A stretch of 64,000 nucleotides of DNA from Branchiostoma floridae (Eukaryota; Chordata; Leptocardii; Amphioxiformes; Branchiostomatidae). Positions 1-13,700 of this stretch are shown here, one piece after another; the stretch's first letter is position 1, and each line of letters opens with the position of its first letter. The notes beneath the pieces were generated by a model. The model was given only the letters and a program-made list of their open reading frames with translations, did not search any database and was not told the DNA's origin. The position numbers and the translations under genes are program-made. Where the stretch lies: the NCBI RefSeq assembly GCF_000003815.2, contig NC_049990.1, positions 8,480,449 through 8,544,448 on the forward strand. Reading direction: 5' to 3'.

Positions 1-400
1 CCCAAAAAGTCATTTCCACACTTTTTTATCTTGGGGCCCCAGCAGGTGTAGAGCAAGCTGTTAAGAAGCCAAACTTACCCCGTTTTTTCTTAACGCCAAA
101 AGCTTTTTCCCATTAAAACAAACACTGGCCCCCCCCAAACCCTGGCCCCCCCGGGCCAAAAGATCCAGAAATGGGCGGTTTTGCGGCGGTCCCCCAAGAA
201 AAACTGCCGGGGGGCCAAAACTTTCGTTTTGCCAATCCCAAACGCTACCCCCATACCAAATCGTTATAGTTTTATAAAGGGGATGTGGCCTCCAAATTTG
301 GGCATTTTTAAAGGGACAGATCCCCCCCCCCAAAACAAAACCCCCTTTTTCCCGGAATAATACCCCCCCCCCCCCCCCCCATCGGCCTTATGGATTTATT
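1..400. other. probable low-quality sequence at contig edge
   Basis: The first 400 bases are full of over-long homopolymers, including a C run of about 20 at 363-382, and of runs such as cccc, aaaa and gggg that do not occur at this density anywhere else in the window. This looks like the degraded tail of a read rather than real genome sequence. No coding or repeat structure can be trusted here. A natural low-complexity tract is the alternative. Confidence 0.55.
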
Positions 401-498
401 GAACCGTAATGAAAATGGATGAGCGCCGACAGCGGGCGGTATTGAATAAGGAGTTAGAGACGTCGCCTTCCATTTATGAACAAACTCAATTTCCTCAC

Positions 499-570
499 AT
501 CACCGGGGCAGCCGATACGTGCTCTGGGAAGGAGATCACCGGGCAGCCATTACGTGCCCCGGGAAGGAGA
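499..570. repeat. two-copy direct repeat, about 35 bp unit
   Basis: Two adjacent imperfect copies (499-534 and 535-569) share the core pattern caccgggcagcc...acgtgc...gggaaggaga. No gene is visible around it, from 400 to 1300. Confidence 0.6.
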
Positions 571-1301
571 TTGGTTTGGATATCCCGGAATAACCCCGAG
601 TAAACTCTGCGGTATGTTATTCACAACGTTTCGATCGACTTTTGTGTCCGGGAAAGTGTGGACAGGGTTATACGTACACACACAATATCGACGGTTTTGA
701 TCGCGCGACGTTGTATCCATGCAGCCGTAACGGCCAAGTTGATTTACTTACATGGATGACATCCACGCGTGCATCAATTTTCGTCCGTTTCCAAAAAAAA
801 AGAAAGAAAGAAGTTTTTCACCATGCTTTGAATCGTACGAAGCAGCTGTAAAAGGAGCGAATACATGCCGTAGATTAAAAGAAAATATAAGAAGATTGAC
901 TTTGAAAAAAAAGAAGAATCTATGGTTTGGTATGCAATACTGTATATGTAAGACCATGTAACTCCAATGCCAGCTAACTACATTGACAAATCATTTACAG
1001 CTTACGGCCAAAATGTCACCATTGGCAGCAAGCAACGGAGTCTGATATTGACAAGTTAGTGCTCCTAATCTCTAAACAAATGTTTGGGAGGAAAATCGTC
1101 ACGTTTTCCTAACTGTCTATCTTCACAAAACGTTAGGGAGGCAGTCTGCAATACTAGTAAACAGTCGAGTAGCTTAGGTAACGATTTTTGAATCCCTACA
1201 TCTGCTTTGCTATTAATCCAATCCAATTTAAGACATGCACTTGTTACTTTTTTATGAGTTTTCAAAGCTGGTGAAGATATACTTTCCATTCATCATTGAT
1301 G

Positions 1302-1605
1302 AATGGTCATTTTGGGTCCACAATATCTGCTTGGAGATTACGGCCTTGCACCAACCAATCCAAGACATGCGGATCCAATTGCATTAGCGTTAACCAATGG
1401 TCGTTTTGGGTCCCAAACATCTACTTGGACTTGCACCAACCAATCCAAGACATGCACTTGTTCCTTTAAGGCTTGTGCCCTTATGGTTGATCAATGGTCG
1501 TTTTGGGTCCCGAACATCTACTTGGACTTGGACCAACCAATCCAAGACGTGCACTTGTTTCTTTAAGGCTTGCGCGGATCCAATTCCATTAGTGTTGATG
1601 AATGT
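1302..1605. repeat. tandem repeat, about 90-97 bp unit, about 3 copies
   Basis: Three successive units start near 1308, 1396 and 1493. Each begins with aatggtcgttttgggtcc, continues with an 'acatctacttgga' segment and then 'caccaaccaatccaagac'. Units 2 and 3 also share a cacttgttcctttaaggcttg block. A partial related block in the same region (around 1212-1245) carries aatccaatccaatttaagac. The open frames across it are by-products of the repeat and not a gene. Confidence 0.85.
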
Positions 1606-1814
1606 TCGCGGGTGCGCGGGGTCAGCCGGCTGCGTGATGTTTTGGAGGAACTAATGTCTCTCTCTCCCCGCGTTAATTCTACCGCTAGTAATTCACCCGA
1701 ACCGCGGTGCGCCTTGCGCATAAAAATGGCGGCCTTTAATGTACGTTTTAATGCATCCTGGCATTTCCTCGCACTGCTGGAGAATCTTGATGTAGCGGGA
1801 GCCATTATCATGAC

Positions 1815-1993
1815 TACTGCAAATGCAGAAACTTTCGCGGTAATTTAATGTGGCCGCTTCCCCGCGAACTTAAAACCACCGCGAACATTTTCCATGGCAG
1901 TAAGAGACTACAGTGCATAGTGCTACCGCGAACTTAAAACCACCGCGAAAAGGCCTTTTTCGCGCTACCGCGAAATCAAATGCATTTACAGTA
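1815..1993. mobile_element. MITE-like element A (terminal inverted repeats around CTGTAAATGCA)
   Basis: The segment opens with tactgcaaatgcagaaac and closes with aatgcatttacagta, which are inverted relative to each other. The interior alternates 'ccgcgaacttaaaaccaccgcg' type blocks with their complements. It has no coding capacity. A clearly related copy sits at 22223-22433, which supports a dispersed non-autonomous DNA element. Confidence 0.65.
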
Positions 1994-2215
1994 CTACAAA
2001 CTTCAATCTTACAGAAACGACGCCGTACAAACTGTATCACCACTATGCACCAAATAACAGTTTATGGTTCCCAAGTAACGTTAACCCCTTTTTCGTTTGT
2101 TGGTTCCTTTTTTTCACGACCAAGTGCAAGACGTGTTTCTTGGAACTCTGAAAATAGTTACGACAACATTCCGGGCATGCAACTCAATGTCGACCCGTCC
2201 TTTTGGTACTACATG

Positions 2216-2417
2216 TACTGTAAAGAGGGAAATATTTGCGAACATTTGATCTTCGCGGTAATGAGACAATGGAGTGGGTTTGAAGTTTCCCTGCATGTTT
2301 AATAAGATGGTGGGCGAGCAGAAGACAGGACAAAAATTTACGCGGTGATTTTAACTTCACGGTCAGCGCGAAAACAGCGAACATTGAATAACCGCGAACG
2401 TTTCCCTCTTTACAGTA
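2216..2417. mobile_element. MITE-like element B (TACTGTAAAGAGGGAAA termini)
   Basis: The left end tactgtaaagagggaaat is the inverse complement of the right end gtttccctctttacagta. The interior has cgcggtaa and ttcacggt blocks resembling element A, so A and B are probably subfamilies. No transposase is encoded. Confidence 0.65.
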
Positions 2418-2984
2418 AAATCCCGGGGCGTACACTGTTTGCCGTGTATACTATTGCACTAGACAGGTCCATGACACATTGGGTGACGTGAACCGGATTC
2501 AAGGACCATGCCTTGCACAAATATAGCTTGTTTGCTTGTTTTTCGTCTGGGGCGGACAGAAATCCCATTACCCAAATCGCACTGGTTGGCCGGATCCTCT
2601 TTCTCCGAGAATTCGATACATTTGGTACAGAGGATCCGTGTATGTACAGAATGCCAAAACTACATATGGCAGTAACTTGCAATATCCTACAATACACAGG
2701 CGATCTGGGGGGCAAAATTTCTATTCTATGAATGTTTTACAGCACGGTTAGGGGTCAGTGGTTTTAGAACAGGTGCAACTTGAGTGTGTGGAGGCTCTTA
2801 CGTCAATGGCGGTCATTTGCTCAGCGGACTCTTACCTTACGCAAACGATGTTAAGTGTACTAGAGGACACAACACGTAGTCCATCTAAGTAATATATCAT
2901 GCTATGTTTCTCGCGTGTTTTGGCTAGACGTGGTTCACATGTAACGTTAATTTCTTGGTCGCAAAGGCATGATTTTCCTACTCT

Positions 2985-3137
2985 NNNNNNNNNNNNNNNN
3001 NNNNNNNNNNNNNNNNNNNNNNNNNNNNNNNNNNNNNNNNNNNNNNNNNNNNNNNNNNNNNNNNNNNNNNNNNNNNNNNNNNNNNNNNNNNNNNNNNNNN
3101 NNNNNNNNNNNNNNNNNNNNNNNNNNNNNNNNNNNNN
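2985..3137. other. assembly gap (153 N)
   Basis: Run of N. Both flanks contain the string atgattttcc, so the gap may hide a repeat. Confidence 0.99.
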
Positions 3138-5475
3138 GACTAAAAAACAGCCTAACCTCTGCTTGGAGAGTATGATTTTCCCCCTCTTCAAGTTTTTCTG
3201 GGGTGTCCATTTTCGCGATGAAAAGAAATAGGGTCGACAAAACTGTAAACCTATTGCCATAACGGCCTCCTACATTATGCATTCACCTCGGTAACATAAA
3301 TGTCGTATAGATATTGTTATCTATGTAGAAATATCATGGCGGCCAGTGAACTCATACAAATTGCCATCAGTGCGACATACAGCACATTACAAGACTCAAA
3401 ATAGCAATCCATCATTTGAGAACACAGCGATATACAACCTTCGACGTAGTAAAGCAGACAACGGCGTTATCTGATTAAGCTGATGGATTAATGAATCCCT
3501 TGGGATCTATGTCTAATTGGGCTACAATTACAGCAAGCAGTCAGGCACTGAAATAATATTTTCAGACGCCCCGGTCCTCAGCTTGTGTGTTTTATGACAA
3601 GTCAATATCTGGCCTGAGCCCAAATGTTAATACATGTATAACCATCTGTATGCATCACATTTCACGGTTACTTGTCTCCAGGGAAAACTGTATCTCATTC
3701 GGTCACTTACTTCGCTTCGATTTTCTTCCAAGTCGCTCAATATGAAACGCTCGTGACTGTATCACTGCTGGAATTGTGTGGAAAGCCTGGAAAGCGATCC
3801 TTTGGCGGCTATCCAGGCAGGCACTTTGTTACAGACGCAGTGGTCACCCCAGCAAACAATCTGGGTTATGTCTTGAATTTTGCCCTGTAAGATATAAACA
3901 ACCGCATGTCTATTTTCAAAGGTCCAGTCCGGAGGTCAAATTGTTGGGCACGTGGCGTTTTTCACATAGCCTAGGATGACAACCATACCCGTGTTGAACT
4001 AGATTACAACGGGGCGTTTTATGGAATTGGAAGAGCGAGGGAGCGGGTCAGGGACACAATGAATGATGAAAGTATTATTCTGGCATTATTATATTATTTA
4101 TGATCTGTTTAGATTTATATTAAAGGAAAAAATATTAATTTTCTTACACTGCCAGCATTTTCGTGTTCGCAAATTACCCCAAAATCTAAATTTGTTTTGC
4201 GAGAATATTCTGCTGGCGTCGTTCCAGAGTACACGTCACCGCGAAGCTTAGGCTGGGGCCGAGCACGAAATGGACTAGAAAGGAAGGGGAAGTCATAAAT
4301 AACAATTTTCTGCACGTCGGCACTTCTACTGCTGTATATGCATATATATCGTTATAGACAACCACACCGAGTGCGCGAGTACAACGTTTAACTTAAAGAC
4401 GACCAATTCTGAATACTGAATTTCAGGTGGGAATTTCCAAGGAGTGAACCAAGGAGGTTTTTAAATTATCAGTTTCTCTCCATTCCTTCCTTTCTCTACA
4501 TTGTCGAACAGACCGTGAGGAAATGACTCCCCTGGCCGGCCGACTCCCCTAGCATACTATTGACTCTATTTGTCCAATTTCTTAACTATTAAGACCACCA
4601 ATTCGCATAACCCGGTGGTGGCTAACCTTTCTTGGCTCTTTCGCTACATGACCTACATCATTGGCTATTTCCAAGCAGGTGTTGGGGACGTTTAGGGTTC
4701 ATGGAAGAGCGCAAAGTTTTCTGACCGGCAGCCTTCTAAACAAAAGATATTTCTGAGATCGGGCTGAGGTCTGGTATCCAGGCTACAGCCTTCTAATATA
4801 TGGTTCTATGCGTGCCGCTGACGGAGAATTCCAATCCCAACATCTACTTGGAGATATACACTTTACGATGTGTGTCTATTCCTAGAAATCATTACACTCC
4901 CCACCCTCCCACAAATAATCATTTGCTTTTGATCTCGCCAGGCCAAGCCGCATTGATACTGTAGGCTGTCTATGTGGGTCATGTGGTTCATTTTTCCAAA
5001 CTAACAGATGGCAACGCAGCGACTGTAACTAAAAACATAACGTCATCTGTCATCTCCCAAACAGCCTCGCAAACGTTGTACAGGTTTTGAATTTTATGTC
5101 GGTCCGCCGGTGGCCCTTCCGGGGGGATATACCGAAAGCACATCCCCAGCACATGTCACAGCTGTTTCCAATCGTCCCCATTTGCAGCCTCAGGCCAGGG
5201 TCTAGGTCGTTGGGAGTACGTGGGACGCCCGCCCTTCAATGTCACAGCAGCCTGAGTAATGCCATGTGTTTGTATGGCCTGGAACAAATACTAACGTTCG
5301 CGTTCTTCAATGGGACAACAACATTTTCCTGAAGTCAAGACTCAAGAAAAGAGCGACATGTCCTTTAATATTTTGCGGGGTGGGGTGCGGTGTGTGAAAT
5401 TGAAGAGAGAACACACCTTATTTTCCACACCTCTATTATGGTGAGATAAAAATTAGCTGAGCCCTAACGTTATCT
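3138..5475. other. non-coding, nothing recognised
   Basis: Read on both strands. Open frames here are short, without recognisable domains or paired splice sites with a conserved peptide. Confidence 0.6.
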
Positions 5476-5575
5476 NNNNNNNNNNNNNNNNNNNNNNNNN
5501 NNNNNNNNNNNNNNNNNNNNNNNNNNNNNNNNNNNNNNNNNNNNNNNNNNNNNNNNNNNNNNNNNNNNNNNNNNN
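5476..5575. other. assembly gap (100 N)
   Basis: Exactly 100 N, the conventional length for a gap of unknown size. Confidence 0.99.
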
Positions 5576-7299
5576 CAAGCTATGGCAGGAGTCTTCAAGC
5601 CCCGGATGAGGCCTGCGCAGCCTTGAACTTCTACATTTCCCCTAATCTACGGAACAGCCGTTCATCATTCTATATCATGTCTCATCAATTTCTCTTACGA
5701 CTCATTACGATAAATGAACGTCGGGATGCAACAAAACTTCATAATGAGAGTGGAAACCGAGCTACAAAAGCGGACAAGGACACAATTGCTAGTATTATTA
5801 ATTGCGTGCCCAAGGTGTCCCAGCCAGCGTGTACTGCATATGAGCAACTATTTACAAAACGGTCATGGACACATTTTTTGTGGTTACTTTCTGGTTGCCC
5901 TTTCTGCTGCCACGACTTCAAATAGCAACAGCAAAACTGTATTAAACATTCAGGTCAAAAAAGCAAAACCAAGACTTTCTGCAAGCCATCAAACCGTTTT
6001 AGTATAAGACTGTCCATCATACCCCCCAGTCAAGGCAAACAGACCCAAGAATAAACAATAAACGCTGTGCAATCTGGACTTTGAGTCTTTGCCCCCAAAG
6101 AAGTTTGGACCTTGTTGACTCTCTTTGGCAATTTACAATAGTCACACCACGCCCCTTCGACCCGGTTGCGAGGACGGGACAGGGAGACATGCAGGAATGC
6201 GTGAGTGCCTACGTGATTCGAATACATGATGAGGCCAGAACTTTTAAACAGGCACTGGACTGTCCTTGTAGCAGCATCCCCGTGTACCATTGAAAGGATA
6301 GCCTTCTTTTGATGTTAGACTGGGGACCGTAATCTACATTAGCATGAGGAGGGAGGGATTTTGAGAAAGTCATATACACTGATCTCACTCACACTCCATA
6401 AAGTTACTTTTTCCAGGCACACAAATAAATTACAGGAGACAGCTAAATCACGTAAATGTAAAAAGAAATGATAACTGCATACCATATTCGCTAGTTCACT
6501 GACAAAATAAGCTGTAAAAATGTTAAACGAATAATTCTTAAGTATATAATATAAGTATGATACTGCCGATACTATAATAGTGGAATTTTTTCAGGCACAT
6601 ATCTATGCTACAGCAGACTGCCTTCAAGCCATTCTTCAGGCAGGGTTGTCTGATGCAGCGGACGACACTACCAAAAAAGCATGACGTAATGTTGATCCCC
6701 GGTCGATAAACGCACTCAGCCATCACGCAGGGTTTGACCTCTGGGACCTATGGAAAGTACAAACGGGCGTCCTGCAGGCTGGACACGAAAATATGGCCCC
6801 TATCCCCGCCGAATACCAGGCTATATACATTTGCTCGGTCCGAATGTATTGGGTGACGCGTCATTAGACGTGCCCTTCGCTTTCTGCCAGTATTCTTGCG
6901 GCAACTAGAGCATGAAAAATGGAGTAATTTGAGATAACAGCACTCAGATCAAATTCAAGAAATGGTACGACCTTTATACAAAATCAAGATTTAGACAATT
7001 CTGTTTTTGATACAACTTTTTCTTTCTATTTGTCTTTTTTCAATATTGCAAACCGATGGATTTTTTTTTTCAGGCACTAAAATTCAACAGATGCATCAAG
7101 TGTTTTGTACAGATCAAATAAAGGTCTTCATTCAATAAAACTAGAACAGTCTACATCAAGATCATGTCCATTGCTGGTGGTTGAGAGTTTTAATGATGTC
7201 AATGACACCGATGTTTACGCCTTTCCTTGTTGTAAAAAAAATCTATAAACTTTTCCTCAGGCACTTTTCCGCTTGGATTCTGGTCAGCGTAAACATCTC

Positions 7300-7920
7300 C
7301 CCTGAACACAAACAGTAATTTGATACGCCCAGTGCGGAGAGTAATCGTCGTGTGGGAATTACGCTCGCTCCGGGGCCGGCCTGTCATGCTCGCGCCGGGG
7401 CCGCGGACTTGACTTGGCGCTTCAAAAAAACAGGGCACGTGATGCCTGACAACCTGTCAGTATCCATCCGCTTAAACACTTCAACTTCGCAACTTTAGCA
7501 TAAAATCCATACTTTTCCCATGTTATGTCGTACTTAATATTGAAGTATTAAAATAGTACGGAAATATTGAGCGAATGCCGCGAGGTCGATGAATGGTTTA
7601 AGGTAGAGTGTAGGGACTTGTTCGTGTCTCTGTGTAGTTGTATGAACACACTGCGTGGTGAGGCCTGGCTCGCCGCTGTCCGATGAATGGCAGTCAGTCC
7701 TGCGGGGCCTGAGATCATACCTTTATCGGGTTTTCCTCGGCGTTTTCCTCGTGGTTCCCACGTCCAACGCGGATCAGACTCGAGATCCACATCTCCGAGT
7801 TCTACGGTAACAGCTTGGCGGCCAGATTTGTCAGGAACAGCGGCGTATAACTCGGTTTTGCGCCGTTTCCCGGGACTTGCGGCCGGCGGGTGAGTTGTTC
7901 GTTGCGCTATCCGGTGTGTC
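7300..7920. promoter_or_regulatory. CpG-rich patch, candidate distal promoter or upstream untranslated exon
   Basis: This is the most CpG-dense stretch in the first 24 kb (for example ctcgctccggggccgg, ctcgcgccggggccgcgg and gttttcctcggcgttttcctcg). It ends near 7887 with a good donor-like ggcgggtgagtt. The TBL1XR1 coding start at 24812 is preceded by a clear acceptor (24720-24721), so an upstream non-coding exon must exist, and this patch is one candidate for it. Nothing links the two directly. It could equally be the promoter of an unseen gene or a regulatory island. Confidence 0.25.
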
Positions 7921-8029
7921 AAAGCCAGCCATGACTACTGCGTGGCGGCATGCCTGAAAACTAGAATCCTTCGCTCTCTCTTTCCTCTGATTTCTCATTA
8001 TAGGATCATTATAAACAGCCCTTATCATA

Positions 8030-10358
8030 CACGCTTACCTAAATCGACTCATTCGTACGTTTAACGTGTTTGATGATGACGTCTCCAAAGGTATTCGGCC
8101 GTAATTTTTTTTACGAGGAGTAACGTTATGCTGAAAACGCACCAACGATAAGTTCATGTCATAATTTTTGTTTTGTACGGCGTGCGCTCGGATCCTTCCT
8201 TAGATCCTTTAATCGATAAGGACCCTCTGTCCGCCTGTATTGCATCACATCCACACACACTTTCACTTGTTTTTCTACCGAGCGTTGTATGATAATTTGT
8301 ACCGTGGAGGGTGCCAGTATTTTTGGCCCAAGTTCACAGCCCCCGGCCGCTTGCCAGCCAAGGTCACCCTCTCTCAATATGCGATAATTTCTCCAGGGCT
8401 TTTATGCTGCGTTACCCCTAGTCGATGTAGGTCGTTTTAATTTGGCTATCTAAATTCATATCAGTGGACTCAATACCGGGGTAGCCGACAATGTAACGAC
8501 ATTTATCTTGGTGATGGTGGTACTTAGCCTGGTTTCTTTGTATAGAAATTATGAAAAGGAAAGATGCCACATTGGAAAGATCATTTTTATGATTATCTAC
8601 TACAAATATTTTATGGCCCCCATAACTGAAAGTTCTGAAATTGTTGTCCTTGGCTGTTATGCATTGGCCGCCTGAGTTTTTTTTAAGAATCCATATTAGG
8701 CACCGAGCCCAATTTTATTTATTTATTAATTTTTGTATTATTATATTTATTTATTCATGTCGGTCTATTTGGTTTCAATTTGGAAGATTATCAGTGTGAC
8801 AGAATAAGAAATGGATGGAAATAAATGTAAAATATCTTACAAATCTAAGGCGATTTTGTTTCGTTGATGGTGGTACTGTAATAGATTTAACTTCTGTCAG
8901 AAGCATATGTCAATGTTTGGTGGAAAAGGTGATAAAATCATACATTTTTCAATGTGCAATTTTTGAATCTAAAACGATTTATGACAGTCTGTTTTCCATA
9001 ACAATGATAGTTTGGTATATTTGGAGCCATGAGTGTATATTTGATGGACTCACTCAATGGCAATCGTTCCAGCATGTTGCTGGTTTCCTGCGGGCCAGTT
9101 CAATGTCTCAAAACACCTTAGATTCTGTAATTTCTGTTGACATCTGGAATAGTTTCCACTAACCAGAGACAGGCAACATGATTTATTTATACTTCTTGGG
9201 GCCTACCCTTGCTCGTTTTTGGCAGTGAAAACATCTTGGCTGCCAACTATGTTATGTTAAACAGCTTATGGCAAATAATTTCATAACTATGATATGTATA
9301 ACATTTGCCCTACTTATGTCTTTTCACATGTTTTTTAGCTTTAATTTTGGATTGTTATTTCTTTAAAAGATTGATTGTCTAACAATGTCTTTTGAAGAGC
9401 TACCCCAAAGATGTTTTGGGCAATGAATGTATTTTACAGCTGCTTTACTGTAAAAGCTACCCATATTGGGTACTCAATATGAAGTCATGGTATCCATCCT
9501 GGTGCATAAAATGGATGAGTCGATATTGGGATTGCTATAAAGGAAACGTTTTATTGGGCTGCAGCTGTTCATAAGTCGGTTGCTTCTTTTGAGCTACATT
9601 TTGTCGTAAATTGTAACTGTGAATTTCATGGAACCCCAAATGGGTGTTGCAGGTACAAGTGTGGCATGTACAGGACTTGGGACAATGTGATATTTTTATG
9701 CGTGTCTTAATGTCACGGGTAGGAATGTTAGGATTCTGAGGGATTATTGCAATATATTTTATATTTTTATGGAACACTGGTCAGATTTTTGTCGTGTAGT
9801 CATTAAAAATGTTTGAAAAAAAGTGTATGGTTAGAAAGAGGGCATTTTACTGCACGTCTGATTCCTTTTTTTATTAGACAAAGGGTCAAGGTATATTTAT
9901 TTGTAAGGGCACAGAAGCTCATGGCTATGTATTTGAATTTGAAAAGTAGAATATGCAAGGTGTTGATTTATTATTATTTTCTAGATCCATGCGAGGGTCT
10001 GGTACCTAGTACTGTAGTGGTAAGGGTGAAGGCAGATGCAAATGTGCTGCTACCTTTACTGTACCCCTGAACTGAAGACTTGCCAAAATCAACTTAAAAA
10101 TAGCTTCATAATTTGTCAATGCCAGGACAGATAACCCATGCTGGGGTTGCTTGCTTCCTGTTTATCGGGATGGCAGGCAGAAGATATGTATGGCAGACTG
10201 TGCGGTAGGCGGCGGAGTGTCTCGTTCCTTGGGGGTGGTGGCAACCAATGTAATATAGTCAGCTGCCTTTTCTTGCCTACAAAACTGGTATATATCATAT
10301 CAGCTTGTCATTATGATACTGGGTGCTTCATACAGATACTTTGTAGCTGACTGTGACT
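8030..10358. other. non-coding, AT-rich, nothing recognised
   Basis: AT-rich sequence without repeats longer than simple runs. Open frames near 8815-9162 and 9813-10070 show no domain and no splice context. Confidence 0.6.
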
Positions 10359-10701
10359 NNNNNNNNNNNNNNNNNNNNNNNNNNNNNNNNNNNNNNNNNN
10401 NNNNNNNNNNNNNNNNNNNNNNNNNNNNNNNNNNNNNNNNNNNNNNNNNNNNNNNNNNNNNNNNNNNNNNNNNNNNNNNNNNNNNNNNNNNNNNNNNNNN
10501 NNNNNNNNNNNNNNNNNNNNNNNNNNNNNNNNNNNNNNNNNNNNNNNNNNNNNNNNNNNNNNNNNNNNNNNNNNNNNNNNNNNNNNNNNNNNNNNNNNNN
10601 NNNNNNNNNNNNNNNNNNNNNNNNNNNNNNNNNNNNNNNNNNNNNNNNNNNNNNNNNNNNNNNNNNNNNNNNNNNNNNNNNNNNNNNNNNNNNNNNNNNN
10701 N
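10359..10701. other. assembly gap (343 N)
   Basis: Run of N. Frames that read through it are artefacts. Confidence 0.99.
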
Positions 10702-13700
10702 ACACGTCAGCAAGACTAGGGGCCATCAAGCGAGGCCCCTTCCCTTTTAACGTGACTACTTCACTGATACAAGTGTTGTCCACCCATCCAAATATGGTGT
10801 CTGTTAGGATTGTCCTTGAGCCGCAGCCAAGGGGCCTACCTTGGTCTGTGCCCTGCCAGTCTACCTTAGCCCCCTTCATGGCGGAAACAGGATCATTGGA
10901 CACAAAGCCCATGGAAGGCCCGTGAAGGCGGCTGGTCTGCCCCACAATCCCAGGCCCTGGGAGATACTGACACCTGTCATCCAAGCATGGGGGCTGCTAG
11001 GTGCTTGCCTCTTTCTCTGTCCCTATCTCTCTGTCTTTAAACGTTAGAAATCTTTCGTCACAAACCACAGAAATTTGTAGACAGCAAGTAACAAGAAAAA
11101 TTATGACCTATCAGTATCATTTATGAAGCCATTTTAAACTGCTGCACAGTATTGTATTTCATGTTGAAGCTTCATGTTTAGATCTTTGTCCTCAGATGAC
11201 TTGCCCTTGCAAGAAAAATTGCATATTCAAGGCTCTCAGCAATGGATTTCCACATCACAATGTGTGATGTATGGCTTTGCATGTCCCAATACCCTGACTA
11301 GTTTGATTCAAAAGCCGAGATTTGCCTCCCTGTTACGATGTAGTCCACATGACATTTATATCCCATGCTAGGTGTTCCCTAGTCCTTTGTTCATTAGGGC
11401 GGCATATTTCATGTGCTAGTATTACCTTACACTTGCATGTGATTTTGTCATCAATTATGGATGAGTCAGTCTCAGGGCCTCTGTCTACAGAACATATTGA
11501 AGACGACATCTAGATCTCTATCATAAAGGCAGTAAAATAGTGTCATTCATGTACGGAGGCTATGAATTCTTTGATATTTGCACGCCCAGAATTGTGCAGT
11601 GACACGTTTACGGCCGACCGCAGATTACTCCTCACGTAGACCGTTTCCTGTTGTTGTTGTAGGCACAGGACCGGTTTACATCGTTGACCTTTGTACTTTG
11701 ATGGCACATTGTTTTCTTCTCTTTTGCTGCAAATGTGATGTTTCCTCCGGCAACCTTAGTTGCGAGATGAACCTTGATTTTATTGGATTTGGCCCCACGC
11801 CAAATAGCCCAGCGCCATTTTTCCGCTGATGAGAATCGATCCCCACAACCAACGACTTTATTTATAAGGCGTGCCTGTACCCACAAGTAATATAACATCT
11901 CCAATATCCTTCCCTTACTGTTCAATCATTGGTTGGCAGGCTGAGATATCGCTCTTTGCCAGCGATGCGAGGGGTTTGATGGCAGCGCCTGGGGAATGAA
12001 GATGTGCATATTACAGTGCCCTCCTGTATGCTAGTACGATGACCCCCGAAGAACAAACACAGTTTTTCACCTGACGTCATTGTTGTCTGAATTCTATAGA
12101 GGGTGTACCGTGTGCCCTAAGGGGGAAAAGAAGAGTTAATTGCTTGAGAAATGTTTTGATGTGTCTCTACTTTTGCTGCTGTCATTGTTTTCTGTGCTAA
12201 GATATTGCTGTATTTTGGGGGCGGGTCTCTGTAGAAACTTAAGACACCTGTGGATGTAATGGCTTATCTGAGAAACCTTCATACATCTTAATGCAAGACA
12301 GAAGATTGGAAGATGCATGAATGACTATTCATAAATCTTCTGATCATCTTTCTCATTTATCTACCATTACTTGAAGGGATGCGAAGAAGTATGGCAACAC
12401 ACCGAGTTATTAGATAACATGTATTTCAGCTAACAAGAGCATATAATTGGGACGTAAAGGTTACATTCTTTGCTATCTTGCAAATAGGCAGTACAGTTGC
12501 AGTAAATCCACTTCCCAAAACAGCTTCAAGGCATAATCTGTTGTTTTGTCTCTTGATGAATTACCTTTTGTATCTGGCATGTCGTGTAATTTTTCAAGAC
12601 GTTAGTTATCCCTGTGCACAAGGCAGTAATCTCCAAGTAGAGGTGGGAGAGGATGTCTTCTCTGATAAGAGTCACAACCACAAACAATCTTTTCTCCAGG
12701 AATCTGGTTGGAGATTATGAGGGCAGCCCAACCCATATTTCACGTCCACCTTTGTGTGTAGGCCTGTAAATTTTCCCCTCTGCTGTCACTGTGTGCCAAA
12801 GCTTCTCAGGCAGATTGAATTGTCTGCTTCCAACGTTCCCACAGGAAATAAGCTTTGTTTGAAATTTAATGTTCCGTTTTATAGCTTTGTGTGTTGTGTG
12901 TGTGTGTGAACTTCCAGCACCAGTACATATACTTGTTTACAATGCAGGAGACCTTTACTATGGGTAGTATAAGAGAAAAATGGCCTGAAGCCAGGCTGAC
13001 TGGGGTGGTGGTGTGCCAACTGTACGCCCTGGGTGACCTCCAGAGCTCAACCAATGACCTTTCTGCCCCAAACAGACTCAGCATACGTGACTTGAACCAG
13101 CTTTCCTGCCAGCTTTGGGGGAACGCTGGGGCCAAAGGTGGACATGCTTGCACAAAATACCCAGAACAAACTACACAAAGAGATGTACATGTATAAATAA
13201 CAGATGAACTACGCTTCTCCTTCCTGTTTTTAGAAATGAAATCCAGTTTTTTTAAGAACTCAACGTGGTGATGTTACTGCAAATGTTACGGCATTTCAGT
13301 AAAGGGACAGCAGTTAGAGCTGAATCTGTATTATCTGAAATAATATACATTTGCCAGTAGTGTGAAGTGAAAGAAAGAAGAGTCATTATGATCCTGAAAT
13401 GGAATAGAATATTACATTTTTGATATTAGCTCACACAGTCACATTTCAGTCCGCGACAAAACTATTTGAAACTCTAATTCGTCAGTATGTTGTAAAGTAG
13501 ACAAAGATGTACAGAAGACAATAGAAACAGTCAAATTGGTCATTGACGTAACCGATGTCCTTAGGTTGCCTAGTTTCCACCCGAATGTGCTACTTAATTA
13601 CAAGGTACGAATGGGATAAGCCTTTGTCTCACCTACAGCGGACGTTACCATTAGTGAGTATATATAGCGCCCATTGTTCATTATAAGGTTAGTCTCCCTA

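Noticed and set aside
7548-7922. 124-codon - strand open frame in the CpG-rich patch
   Set aside because: GC-rich DNA has few stops. The peptide shows no domain and the opposite strand is also open, so it was kept only as a possible promoter region.
10313-10984. Frames of 137-218 codons around 10.3-10.9 kb
   Set aside because: They read through the 343-N gap, and the remaining sequence has no recognisable domain.
13660-13667. TATATATA as a TATA box
   Set aside because: No transcript, exon or initiator can be tied to it, and AT-rich sequence makes such strings common.
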